Source: Scatophagus argus (Eukaryota; Chordata; Actinopteri; Scatophagidae). From it: a stretch of DNA of 64,000 nucleotides. Made by a program: the position numbers and the translations under genes. The stretch is taken from positions 6,820,001-6,884,000 of the forward strand of contig NC_058506.1 in assembly GCF_020382885.2 (NCBI RefSeq), in the 5' to 3' direction. Below are positions 48,314 to 59,857 of the stretch, piece by piece; positions within the stretch are counted from its first letter, which is position 1, and each line of letters starts with the position of its first letter. The notes beneath the pieces were generated by a model that was given only the letters and a program-made list of their open reading frames with translations, was not told the DNA's origin and did no database searches.

Positions 48314-49488
48314 ATGAATATGTTGGCACCTTTGGTTTATGCTCTTTTGAACATCTGTTTGTTGCCTCCAGTGTCGGCAACAGTTGTCCAAGATTTTAAT
48401 CACGTTGAGAGGTGCAAGGACTCCCTGTATATGGGAACACCACCGCGGGGGATCATCGACACCAAACTGAAGAAGATCTGCCAACGTTACGCAGACAAAC
48501 CTCGATATGTGACCCTGTACGACCCCCAGAAGCGGATTCCAGTTTACTCGGCTTATTCCTTCAAGAAAACGGAGGGAGACAGACGTGTGGATTACCCCTG
48601 GATGTATGAGCCACAGGTCAGAGATTTGTCTTTGAGTCATAGTTCAAGTTCACTCTTCAGAAATGAGAAAAATTGAATTCATGAAAAGGCTTGTCTTTCA
48701 CTTAAATCAGGTAGCCCCCACTGAACTATAACACAATGAACTGAGCTTTCACAGAGGAGCTGGCAGCAGCTGGAGAAGGCAGTAGGTCTGCTCCAGAGTG
48801 AGGGGAAACTGTCTGATTTCCCATCATATAAAAAATAAAATGAAAAACACTGTTGCACTTTTGTTGTATGTCTCCCCAGCTGGCAGAAATTGACGGAAAT
48901 GGAAACATGCTGCCCTTCCCCACTGGTTACCTGCACATGAAGTTTGAGGACAGCCAGGCTGTCCTGGATGACTACTCTGATGTGGTCCTGTATGAGAGAG
49001 GTCAGCTGAACCCAGACCAGCATCAGTCCACCCCACACGACCGCGCCGCCACCTACTCTCTGACCAACGTGGTCCCAGAGATACGGGAGTTCAACATCGG
49101 ACCATGGCGCGACTACGAGGAGCGGATCCGCGTCCGCCTCAACAACTTCTGCCGCGGCACGGCCTTCATCGTGACCGGAGTGACCACCAGAGGCAACATG
49201 ATCCGCCGAAACAACCAGGACCGCGTGGCCATCCCTGAAGACGTGTGGTCCGCCTACTGCTGCACCGACTACGACCGCAACGCACCGCACGTCGTCCGCG
49301 TCCTCTTCCCGACCTACGCGGCCATGGCCAAAAACGCCAAAGAGGGCAACAGCGTTCACGAGATGCCGGTCCAAGAACTTGAGATTCTTCTGAAAAACAG
49401 CATGGATGTTGACCAGAATCTTCAGATCTTCTACGACAACTGCATCTCCCCCTCACCTCTTCCTCTTTACCTCCAGCATACCATCTGA
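48314..49488 (+). CDS. Secreted endonuclease-domain protein, ENDOD1-like (complete, 2 coding exons, 303 aa)
   Basis: Exon 1 is 48314-48616 and exon 2 is 48880-49488 (stop TGA); the intron is phase 0 (CAG|GTCAGA ... CCCCAG|CTG). An acceptor-like TTTTCTCTCAG just upstream suggests a 5' non-coding exon. Residues 1-22 form a signal peptide (cut likely after VSA). Then come a conserved KDSLYMGTPPRGI, ICQRYADKPRYVTLYD and IPVYSAYSFKK, and the non-specific nuclease (DNA/RNA non-specific, His-Me finger) core. In that core the DRGH-type motif reads YERGQLNP (139-146), with Gln where the catalytic His sits; NVVPEIREFNIGPW and CRGTAFIVTGVT follow. Fish carry large families of these endonuclease-domain-containing-1-like genes. 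Human ENDOD1 also has RGQ, so loss of the His is a family trait and nuclease activity is doubtful. The human protein has a long hydrophobic C-terminal extension that is absent here. Confidence 0.85.
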
Positions 49489-49718
49489 AAGTGTGTACGT
49501 TTCTGCAACTTTGCAGGAGATGTTTGTGCTTCTTTTCTTCTGCTGGGAAAAAAAGGATGTTGTCTTAATTCTCTGTAATCTTAATTTAATGTCAAAATTG
49601 GCCTGACTGTGCTTCTTAAAATGTCTTTCTTCAGTTCATTATTTCTCCTCTTCCAAACAAACATAAACATGGCACACATTTTACAGGAGAGCTACCATGC
49701 AGGGAGGTTAACTCGTTT

Positions 49719-49724
49719 AATAAA
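49719..49724 (+). terminator. Poly(A) signal of ENDOD1-like gene
   Basis: First AATAAA on the + strand after the stop codon (about 230 bases downstream). A second one at 50209-50214 is an alternative. Confidence 0.55.
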
Positions 49725-50214
49725 ACATCTTAATTTCCTGCTCTGTCATTGTGTTACTTATCATTCATACAATACATACTTGCAGTGTAAAAAATCACAA
49801 AACTGCTATGAGACTTAAAGAGCAAACATCCTGTCCTCATTTTTTACTAAAGCTGCCCCTCAGTGCTTTACTTTTAATTCTTGCAAAACCTGAATGTAAG
49901 GCTGTGATAAGCTTTGAAACAGTTTCCTTTTATTATCCTCTTCAGCATATGTGAGTCTGAAAGTTTGGTGTAGTTATGCAAATTAGATTTGACTTTTATA
50001 GCTGTCTTATGGGTTTTAGGGTCCTTAATCATTTAGTTAATCTACTAGTTATAAAAGTCTTTTGAATATAAAAAAATCCATGCAAAGTCACATTAATTTG
50101 TTATACAGTTCTTTAAGTTTTTAATGTAAAACACTGAGAATACCAAATTTACCATCTACACTTCATTATTTAAAGACAGTGAGAAGACTAACTGGATATA
50201 CCATGAAAAATAAA

Positions 50215-50782
50215 AGAAATGTTCAAATATTACCGAATGCACACATGGAGATCATCTTTAACATCTTGTGAATGATATTTCTATTTGCAGTTCTAAAGAA
50301 TGAGATGCCAAAATGAAGTCTGAGTTCACTTTCTGTGGGCAGCTGCTGGTAGATTTGGGTTGGAAGCAGCAGCAGGTCATTTATACAGAGCTGCACCACA
50401 CTGCCATCTAGTGAGGGAGGATGAGCATCTCCTGTGCTCTCTGTTAACCAACAGATTATCTACCAAGGTATGTGGGTTGAGTGCAAAAGACAAATGCTGT
50501 GATATTATCATATGCATCATATCATCTAAACACTTGTGCAATCTATTTACAATAAATCTGTTGAAGTTCTAGCAAAGATTATTTGGATTAATAGGCCTGC
50601 AGTGCACATCACCCACAAGAGTTATTAGACACATGCAGTGGGGTTTAATATCTTGCTTCTTATTGCAGCAATAACTCAAAATTTGCTATTCCAGGAAACT
50701 ATTAAACTATTAAAAACTATTAAAACGTTTTTTTTTTATCTGTGCAATAGGGATATTTTTTTCAACCAATACCAAATGATGC
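50215..50782. other. Spacer
   Basis: AT-rich, no feature seen. Confidence 0.5.
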
Positions 50783-50790
50783 TTCTTGTG

Positions 50791-50994
50791 CAGGCATCTC
50801 AAACTGGTCCAGAGGAGGGCCGCAGTGGCTGCAGGTTTTTGTGCCAACCAACCAAGAGCACACCATTTGACCAATCAACTGTCTGAAGACGGAGATCAGT
50901 TGATTAAATGAGTCAAGTCTGGTGTGCTGCTACTTGGTTGGAAAGAAAACCTGCAGCCACACCGGCTCTCCAGTGGAACAGTTTGAGATGCCTG
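50791..50994. mobile_element. Non-autonomous hAT-type MITE with intact 8-bp target duplication
   Basis: A 204-bp element begins CAGGCATCTCAAACTGGTCC and ends with its near-inverse, GGAACAGTTTGAGATGCCTG. The arms remain alignable for about 70 bp (GGCTGCAGGTTTT, CCAACCAA and GCACACC are conserved inside). It is flanked by identical 8-bp TTCTTGTG copies at 50783-50790 and 50995-51002. CAGG/CCTG-type ends with 8-bp duplications are the signature of the hAT superfamily. The element has no coding capacity. Confidence 0.85.
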
Positions 50995-51002
50995 TTCTTG
51001 TG

Positions 51003-54000
51003 TCTATCACTCATTGGTACTCGCTATCCGTTATATGAGGTGATTCTACATTTTTTATTTTGAAAAGAAGTTCACAACCTGTAGTTTATGCATATCTGAG
51101 ATGTAGTTTCTATGAAAATTTGTAGATACAAGAAGAAATGTGATTGCTTATTCACCACTCCACAAAAATAAATGTGTCTGTGGCCAAAAACAAAAAAAAA
51201 GAAAGAAAGAAAGAAAAAAAAGATTCAGTCATGTCAGGCCTTGAATGAATGGAAAGCCATGCGTTTGGACAAGTGCTCCAACAGGACCAGCACATCAGTC
51301 TGTTCCAGTGTGTTATTGATTCATTGTGACCAACAGCTGAACAAACAGAGATACAGGGCGTTCCCTTAAAACTGGTGCAACCAAGTTATTTTAGGCTTTG
51401 AGATTTAAATAGATAACTTAAACACATTATGGAGCGAAAGTCAGAGCTCAGTTTGTGTGGCTTACAAAATGAAATCACGAGAAGGTGAGCTTTAGGAGGC
51501 TACACTGTATGGTGAATAGAAGCTTTATACTGAAAAACAACAAATGACCCGACAAACAAAAGAGCTGTTTATGACGTCTTCATAAAGTGGCTTTCCCCAC
51601 TAAAGGAATGACTGCCGCAGTTAGAGCGACACTGATTATCCTAAATAATTATATGCTGTAACAGTCATATCATTTTCTTTTTTCTTATACAAACAAACAA
51701 AAAAAAAAAGTAATCATCACTTATTTAACACTCCAGTAATCAATAGTTTAAATATTGGCAGGAATCACATGGCTCTGGCAGCCCAAGCCAACCCTACTTT
51801 AGCATACCAGATGGTAACCTGAAAACACAAAGTTAGCAGCTAAGCTAGGATAGCCTAGCCGAACACACAGTAGCAGCTAACTACAGACCAAACTGCTACT
51901 GTATTTGCTGCTCATGTAAACAACTCACTGCCTGCTAATTAGTGACGGGCTGATCAACACTTGACTACTCACAAGCTACTCATCTGGTTCCTTTGAAAAA
52001 AAGAAAATTATGTACAAAACGCGGGTGTCTGCATCACTTCAAACATTTTCAGTAGGTTAAGTGTGTCAAAGCAGCCCAGATGTATTTAGATGGTTTGTGT
52101 CACATCACTGCAGTGACCGATGAGACATGAAATACCAAGTGTACAGCTGCACAGTCAGGTTACGGGCCTTGACGTGAACACACTGGCTGCTGTATTGTCG
52201 GAGCAGACACATGGGAGAAAGCCTTTCTAGCACTTGGTGACATTGTGACGTTGACATTGCATTTGCTGATCTAAGAGTGATCTTTTCCTTTGTTTTCCCT
52301 GCCTAAACCTAACCAAACATTGCTAGAAAACTCAAAAAAAGAAAAAAAAAAGAGGAAAAAAATAAACCAAAAAATGTTGCTTTTAACAAAGTTGAAAGTT
52401 GCTTGTTTTGGGCAATACAGCAGCCAGTGTGGTGAGAAAATGTAATATCGCTTATGTGACAATGTGACAAAAATAGCAAAGCATTTGTTTAAGAATGTCT
52501 TTTAATTTTTTTTCCAGTTCAGATACACAACATACAGTGTGTAATAGCCTCTATTTGAAATAGAAATATTAACTTTAATTCTTTCAACCCCTTCTGGTCA
52601 TTAATGCTCTCTCACAGTATCTTGAGCTTCAAGCAGGTTACTGAATCAGACTAAATGAAACAGACAAACAGGTGCAAGCCTTCACTGTAGCATTCCAGCA
52701 AGAAATGTTATAATAAGAAGATATTTGGAACCTTGTAATGCTTCTTGTTTTTCTTATTTTTTTCCTTATCTTAAGCCAACATCAAAACTGTAGTGTAAAC
52801 ATGTAAACTTGGTGAGTGTGCTTCCATTATCTGTTGGCTGTCTAAACCCTTAATTCCAGAAAAACAACAACAACAAAAAAAAAAAAAACAACAAAAAAAA
52901 AAACAAAAACAAACAAAAAAACCCACAAAAATGTCTTAGAAATGTTGTTTTGGAAGCGTGGGTAAGTCAAACAGGGTCAATAATCCCATAAACACAATGT
53001 GACGACAAAATTGCAAAAGGTAGCAAAACAACGACCATTATTAGAGTCTGAAATAAGACCAAAAGAGTACAAAGCATTTCACAACCTTCCAATTATGGGT
53101 GGGTTATATTGTATGACAACGCTCAAGACATCGTGAGACACTCACAGCTAAATCCAACAGCATCACGAGTAAAATTACTTGATTTGTGGTTTGCTTTGAG
53201 CTCATCTGAAGTATTCTCTCGTTTTTCTGCATCGTTTCCCAAATCACCCTACTTTCCCTTCCTTCGTCTCTCTCTGCAGCTGTTCTTTGGCTTTTTAACC
53301 AATGACAGGGCTCGTCTCACTCAAAAGCTGCCTTCATGAATGATGGGATACTGCCAGGTGTGCGTTATGCTTTAGACAGCTGTGATTTTTTAAAAAATTA
53401 TTCGTGTATGAACTCATGTGCCCGTATCCTATTGGAATTTGTCCTTGAGGATCTAGGAAATAAAACATACGCTTGAGTGCTAAAATCACGTAAGTCATCT
53501 AAACTTGCACCTGTTGTCACAAAGAAAAGACCCGGCCAATCACTCAAACCAAATGACAAACATAATATTTACAAATTCCAGTTTGTTCTCCTACACTTAA
53601 AAAATGTACAGTTTGTTTCGTGTGTTGGTTTTTGTTCTTTTGTCCTCACGGCTCCCTCCAGACCAGTGTGAGGGATGGCAGTCTGGCTCCAGAGAGTCGT
53701 TATCCTAAGCAGACAGGATACAGAACGTCACAAGGGGGTGGAACGAATCCTGCTCGCCTTGCTTTTGTGGTATATGGTGAATGAGTAATGTCTGTCATTA
53801 AAGATTTTTTTTTTTTAAATCAGGTTTTTAGAATGAATCCTCTGTGCAGTGACAGATCATAGTGTAGCCAAGGAGCTGTTTCATCATCACCATCGAATCA
53901 CTGCCGCCATTTGTCCAGTGTTGTCCTAATGTCACTGTGTTTTTTTTTTTGTTTTTTTTTTCCAAGATTGTCCAGAGTGTGACCCATCCCTGTGTTCAGT

Positions 54001-55617
54001 TGTGCGAAAGATGTAAAACTCGCATACAAGGTTTTCTCACCTTTTGACCGTCATAAATATATCTTATCCTGTCTCCCACCCTGCAGAGGGGAGAGTCAGA
54101 AAACATGAAAAGAGCAGACGAAAAGAGAACCGTCAGGCAGTCTTCAAACACTTGAAGCATGTGGTTAATGTCAGTCACAGACAAAAACCTTATTTTGACT
54201 ATTTATGTAAAGTAGCTGTTTTGTTTTTTTGTTTGTTTTGTTTTTTTTTTGAAATTCGAAAAGTGCTGTCTTCAGGTGAGATTGAGATACAGTGACTGCA
54301 AACTTCAGAGTTGCAAAAGATAAAGAGAGCGAAAAGAGGGAGGAAAGAAAAAAGGCTTTCATCAGTCTTTCTGGTAGGTTTTGCGGCACAGCCTCAGTGT
54401 TAGGAAATGAAAAAAATAAAGAGGAAATATTTACTCTCTTTGTTATAATCATAGTTTTACACAATATTCATCTCTTAATACTTTAATACCTTTTTGAAGT
54501 ACCACAAAGTGCAGCTGATATTGAAAGAGAAAATGAAAAATGATTTTCAACATAAAAAATGAAGAACAAGGCAAATCATCAAAACAAACAAGCATCTCTG
54601 TCCACACTCTTTATAAAAAAAAAAAAAAAATCATGCAAATATCCCAGACAACAAAGTAGTTAATAAAACGTTATATTCTTTTTTTTTTTTTTTTAAATGA
54701 GAATATATTGAATCTGATTTCCCTTTAAAGAAGAGACCAGCCACAGTGCAACATTGAGTGTAATTTAAAAAAAAAAAAAAAGTGTGTGGATCAAAACGAA
54801 AGATGAAGGGGTTGGCACTTTTTATGATGGTAATTCCTTTTGTAAGATACAGTCAGGATGGACCTCTCCAGGCAGTCCACTGGACGCCAGTGAAAGAGGA
54901 ACTTTATCACAGTACTTGGCACCAAGAATGCTGGTAAAAACGAGATATCAGAATATCTTTTTTTTTTCATTCATATCCTTACAATTTATTAATAATACAT
55001 CATTTACATTTGTGTTTTTGTATAAAAGACTCCAAAAGGAAAAGAGAGTCTAGAAGTGACAGCGAGAAAGAGGAAAACAAGTGAAGATGGAAATGGATTA
55101 CGTCGGTGTTTTAACAAAACAAGCTACAAGGGCGGATGCAGCAGCAAAAAAGACAGAAGCAGTTAAATGAGAGATAATGAGTGACCAACAAATAAAGTAA
55201 TGGACATGATTAGAGCCTGTGTGGCGGAGATGCACAGAGTTCTAACGGGCAGCCTGGATTCCAGGTTGCATCCCACAGAAGGAGCATGATTCAGTTATTT
55301 CCTGTACCGCCCAACAGTTGAAGCCCCAATCTGGAAATGTCTTGAAAGCAGCATTTGTGAGTGTACAAATTTTTTAAAAAGCAGGACTTGTTGCATTTGT
55401 GGCATTTAGGTCACATCATGACTGAAAACAGATACACAGATTTGCAGACGTAAGAAAGTAAGTTTTAAAATCAGTGAAAAACTGTCAAATTGTTCATCCT
55501 TGTACTTCCGGTGCTGTGAATAGCTGAACAAAAGTCTCCCAGATCAGGACACAGAGACAGCTGTGGGGGACACAGAGCTCAATACAGGGCGCCAAATTTC
55601 ACTTCCAGATTGGGCCT
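51003..55617. other. Spacer and probable nlgn2 3' UTR
   Basis: Non-coding and AT-rich, with many homopolymer runs, including an A/CAA-rich tract (52861-52920) and several poly-T or poly-A runs of 10-18 bases. The right part probably belongs to the nlgn2 3' UTR (- strand); candidate AATAAA hexamers on that strand include 54990-54985. The UTR limit is not decidable from sequence. Confidence 0.4.
52861..52921. repeat. A-rich (CAAA)n low-complexity tract
   Basis: About 60 bp composed almost only of A with scattered C. Confidence 0.85.
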
Positions 55618-56018
55618 TTAAAGCTGCAATTTGTAAGTTTCAAGAAATCACCGCTTTGTGACAGACAGCCTGTTGGGGCATATGTTGCCTCATCGAAAGC
55701 TGCTCACTACTGTATTATCTTTTCACTAAATGAATGAAAATGAATGTATGTCTTCTATGTCAAACATAGTTTTACACTGACACAACAACACATGCGCAAA
55801 ACAACCAAGCTACACATAAGATGCCTGCCTGATTGTGATTAGCTCACTACCTCTTAGAGAGAGAGAGAGCGACACGCTTAAAGCTGCGTTAATACTGAAC
55901 GAGTGAGACAAAGCAGTATGTACCTATAATGACAGGCCATTGGAATCAACTCCTCCTTGATTTATGATCATATTTTAGAGGTATTTCACTGCTTAAAATC
56001 TTACAAACTGCAGCTTTA
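55618..56018. mobile_element. MITE-like element, ~400 bp, with terminal inverted repeats
   Basis: The left end TTAAAGCTGCAATTTGTAAG (from 55618) and right end CTTACAAACTGCAGCTTTA (to 56018) are inverse copies with one or two mismatches. The interior is non-coding and includes a GAGA run (55857-55868). No clear target duplication was found; a TTAA at the left edge is not matched on the right. Confidence 0.6.
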
Positions 56019-56144
56019 TTTGAGGGCTTAATGACAAAAGACAAAGGTATAGTAAAGAAGAACAGAGGGCGGTGAGAATGGAGTTTGTATGGAGCAGTTT
56101 GTGTGGTGCGTCTCTGTAAGCCCAGAGTCGGGTTGTGCCTGGTC

Positions 56145-57075
56145 CTATACTCGGGTGGTGGAGTGTTGGTGTGGCAGGGCATTGTTGCTGTGGCTGGGGA
56201 CAGGTGCAGTAGAGGGAGCCGGGACGGGCGGGTAAGTGTTGAAGGGGTGTAGGGGCTGCATGCTGCTGATGGTGCTGGGGATCATGGTGATGGTATTGGC
56301 TGTCATCAGAGGCACATCCTCCGGTGCCCGCCGCAGGGCCAGTGTGTAGTCAGGTGGGCACACAGGAGGCCGCAGGGGTTCCAGGTCACCATGGACGCCG
56401 CGGGAAGGGAGGGGTGTACCGTGCTCCAGCTCCACTCTTTGCTGCTTCATCTGCAGTGACATCAGCTCCTCCTCCTGACTCAGCGCCAGGTCATTGTGCG
56501 GTGGGGCCCCTACGACTCCCATGCCAACACCCATGCCCATCGTTGTACCACGTTGCGGGGACAGTCGGCGGTGGCGTCTCTGCATGAGTTCATGGCGTTT
56601 ATCCCGTTTGTAGTAAAGCGCGGCAAAGGCCAACACATTCAGGAAAAGAAGCGAGGCACCCACAGCTACTGTCACGCTCAGCTCGGTGGAGTAGTCCCTT
56701 GTCTCACTGGGGAACGGTGAGTATCGGGGTCTCTCTGAACCATCAGGCTCAGGATCAGGCGGATAGGTGGAGATTACAGGGTGGCGTGTGGAACGGGTGC
56801 CAGGGACGAGAGGGCCTTTCCAGCGGTTGGTGCTTCCAGGTGGCAGGTGAGTTGTGATGGTGCTAATGATTTTGTGGAGGCTGTGGAGATGCGGTACCAG
56901 CTCAAGCCAGAAGGCTACCTTATTGGCCCGATAGTTGTCTCTGACACGAGGCTTCAGGCCAATATGCAAATACTGCTTGTCTTTGGAGCTAAACTTGGTC
57001 CAGATGACCTCCTCAAAGCGGTTGGGCTTGGTGTGGATGAAGGTGGTGTCCTGAGGAACTGGTAGGTTAGGGTCC
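56145..57075 (-). CDS. nlgn2: nlgn2 last coding exon: end of esterase-like domain, stalk, TM, cytoplasmic tail
   Basis: After TTTTCCAG at 57076, the first base completes Gly and the frame runs [20 protein letters not shown] through [20 protein letters not shown] to the stop. It encodes 309 residues including the transmembrane helix, the gephyrin-binding motif and the C-terminal TTRV PDZ ligand. A short run of [10 protein letters not shown] in the tail is a lineage-specific low-complexity insertion. Confidence 0.95.
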
Positions 57076-59820
57076 CTGGAAAAGACAAAAACCAGAATCT
57101 TTTATTTTATGGTAAGAATTATCAATCACTACTGAGTTCTTAGCTTAGTATAATCTCTGTTGCCAGTGGAGAAATTCAATAATTCAAAATGTGACAGTTG
57201 ATTTGCCAAAATTTTTAACCAAAGTCTGACTTCATTGGTAGGCTAAAGGGACAATAGTACAAAAAGTAAAATCACTAGATATGAGCTTATAAATACTGCA
57301 CACAGGGATAAATGTATTTACCATGGGAAAACAATTCTTGATTTTGGCATTATACTAACCCTGTCTTTGCAAAGTTAGTCCAGTATGTCATGACCACGGC
57401 ACTGAGCATTACATCATTTTTGGAGAAGTTACAGGGAAACAGGTCAGTGGCTCCCACCATGGGGATCCCAAACACATAAGGGATCTCATCTCCGTGGGCT
57501 GCGTCTGCCCAGTCTGGCCTTGCCTCGGTCTGACAGTGGTGGTGGAAGGTATAGAAAAAGACAGGCGACTGGAACTCAGCGTGCAGTTTGGCAGTGGCGA
57601 CAGCCGGGGCCACCCACTGATGGTCCGTGAATAGAGCAAGGAGGGTCTTCCTACGCATGTCACTGTTGTCCCTGTCAGCCCAGTCTGTGTACATGAACTT
57701 TATGGTTTCCCTCAGGATATCTTTACCTTGCAGGAAACAAAAGGCAATATAAATATGTATGCAGTGACAGAGTGTTCAGTTACCTGCAAACATTATGTGA
57801 AAGGACTAAAGGCTCAAATCTGTAACTTTTATGGTTAAAATATTATGCAAATGTATGTAGTCTCCACAATGGTGTGTTGTTAGCTTTTCTTTCAATTTCC
57901 TGTCTCATTGTTTGGGACTTGCATCACATAGGACACATTAAAATGAAGGCGTCAGGAGGCTGGTTTTAAGTAGCCTTGCTAGCTTGTCCTTTTAAGTTAA
58001 TCAGTGAAGAAGAGCACAACATGTGTGCAAAATGAATGTCTACAGCAAAGGGAAAAACATGCCAACGCTAATCGACCTGCTGCAGGATTATTCATTGACC
58101 TCCATTTATTTTTACCAAAGAAGTAATTTATAACTCTTCATAATGGCAGCTCACATGCTAGCAGATTAGCTACCTCTGCCATTGACACAACCCTTCATTT
58201 ACTAAAGTAGTGCACTTTTCTGTACAAATTTGAGGTAACTGTACTTCACTCGGGTATTTCCATTTTACATTACTTCATACTTCATCTTTATTACAATTAA
58301 AAGGGGAAATGCTGCACTTTTAATTTACTACATTATTTGTAGTAAATAATATGACAGTAACATATCTATAAAGTTACTTGACAAATAAAAACCTAATATA
58401 AAAAACATGTAAATGTAATGAAAGTTCTTGCAGGTAGGTCACAGACATTAAACTACACATTAAAAAACACTTAAACCTCTAAGCAGAGTTTCCACTACAT
58501 GACTTAAAGGTGCATGGTAGTGATTTTACTACAGTAAAGGATTTCAGTAAAGCAGTGCTTCTGCTTCCAACATTGTTGTAGTGTAAACAATACTTTCCAC
58601 TACAGTTGAGACCAACAATATGTGGAGGGTTAAGATTTCAGCTTTAAATTAATTAATAATTTCAGGGTGAAACAGGGGAGAATCTGACCATCAGGGTATC
58701 CATACAGATTGTCCACAAAATTTGAGATTGTGTAGTCAAATGAGGCTGCTGATATTCCGTCTTCTCCCTCGCTGTCATCCACAAATTTCAGGCCTTCTCC
58801 CTGGTTGACACCAAGCAATATGTCGTAGTTCAGGAACTCGCCCTGGTGTCACAACAAACACACACAGCATGACATGACAGCACAGAATGCAGCAGTAATC
58901 CTGCACACCAAATCCAAGAAAAAATTTAATAAATCACTGGAGGACGTCAAGCGAAATCAGCCTGGACCTGCTGCATGAGGATCTCTGGGTCATCGGGCAC
59001 CACGTCCCCATCTACAACAGGTCCAAAGGCAATGTGGTAGCGTGCTGGCTGGATGTCCTGGTCCACTAGCTCCCGGAAGCTCTTCCTCCTCAGGCAGTCC
59101 ACTAACTCAGCCATGTCCCCCAGAGAGCAGCCAACCTTCTTTGCCAGGATCTTGGTGTACATCACAGGTCGGTAGTTGACTGCCCAGCTGGAGATGGCCG
59201 AGCCACTCTGAGCGATGGCCCTTTGGAACAAGCCTACACAGAGCAGGACCATATATAGTAGATATAGCTTCAAGAGAAAACACACAATCACTTATTCTCT
59301 CTCAGTGCAGTATTGTTTTTTTCCCTCTGACATACTTTTGCTAGCAGCTGATGGGGCCTTCAAGGCCTTACAGTGTGAGTTTAATAATGTATATGTTGGA
59401 GGAGGAGCAATTGTAGAGTATTACATACGAAGCAAGATGAAGTAGATATTCTGCTGGTTTAATAGCCGCAGAAAATCTTTATGAATATTAGGGTAGTAAA
59501 ATGAAGTGCTTCCATTACATACAACGGGAGACAGCGGCAAGAAAAATGGTGACAACTCTACGCACAGCAGTGGGCTTGATGGCTCCACTGGATAAAGCAA
59601 AAAAGACAGAAAGAGAGACAGAAAACTGCTCGCACTGTTGCACCGCTGCACTGTTATGTAAAGTGGCTTGCTGTCCCTCTGTTTTATCTGCAGATTCTGT
59701 CATTAATAATTAAGCCCCCCCATATTCTGCATGTGCCCCACCCCCGCTCCTCTCCCTGTGAAATCAATTAAGAAGCCTCTCAGCTGCAGCTCCAGCTCTA
59801 CTCCTCATCTCATCTCTCCT

Positions 59821-59857
<37 letters not shown>

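Noticed and set aside
48679-49374. A 231-codon open frame on the - strand opposite the ENDOD1-like second exon
   Set aside because: It is a shadow of the GC-rich, codon-biased + strand exon; it has no recognisable domain, whereas the + strand gives a clear family match.
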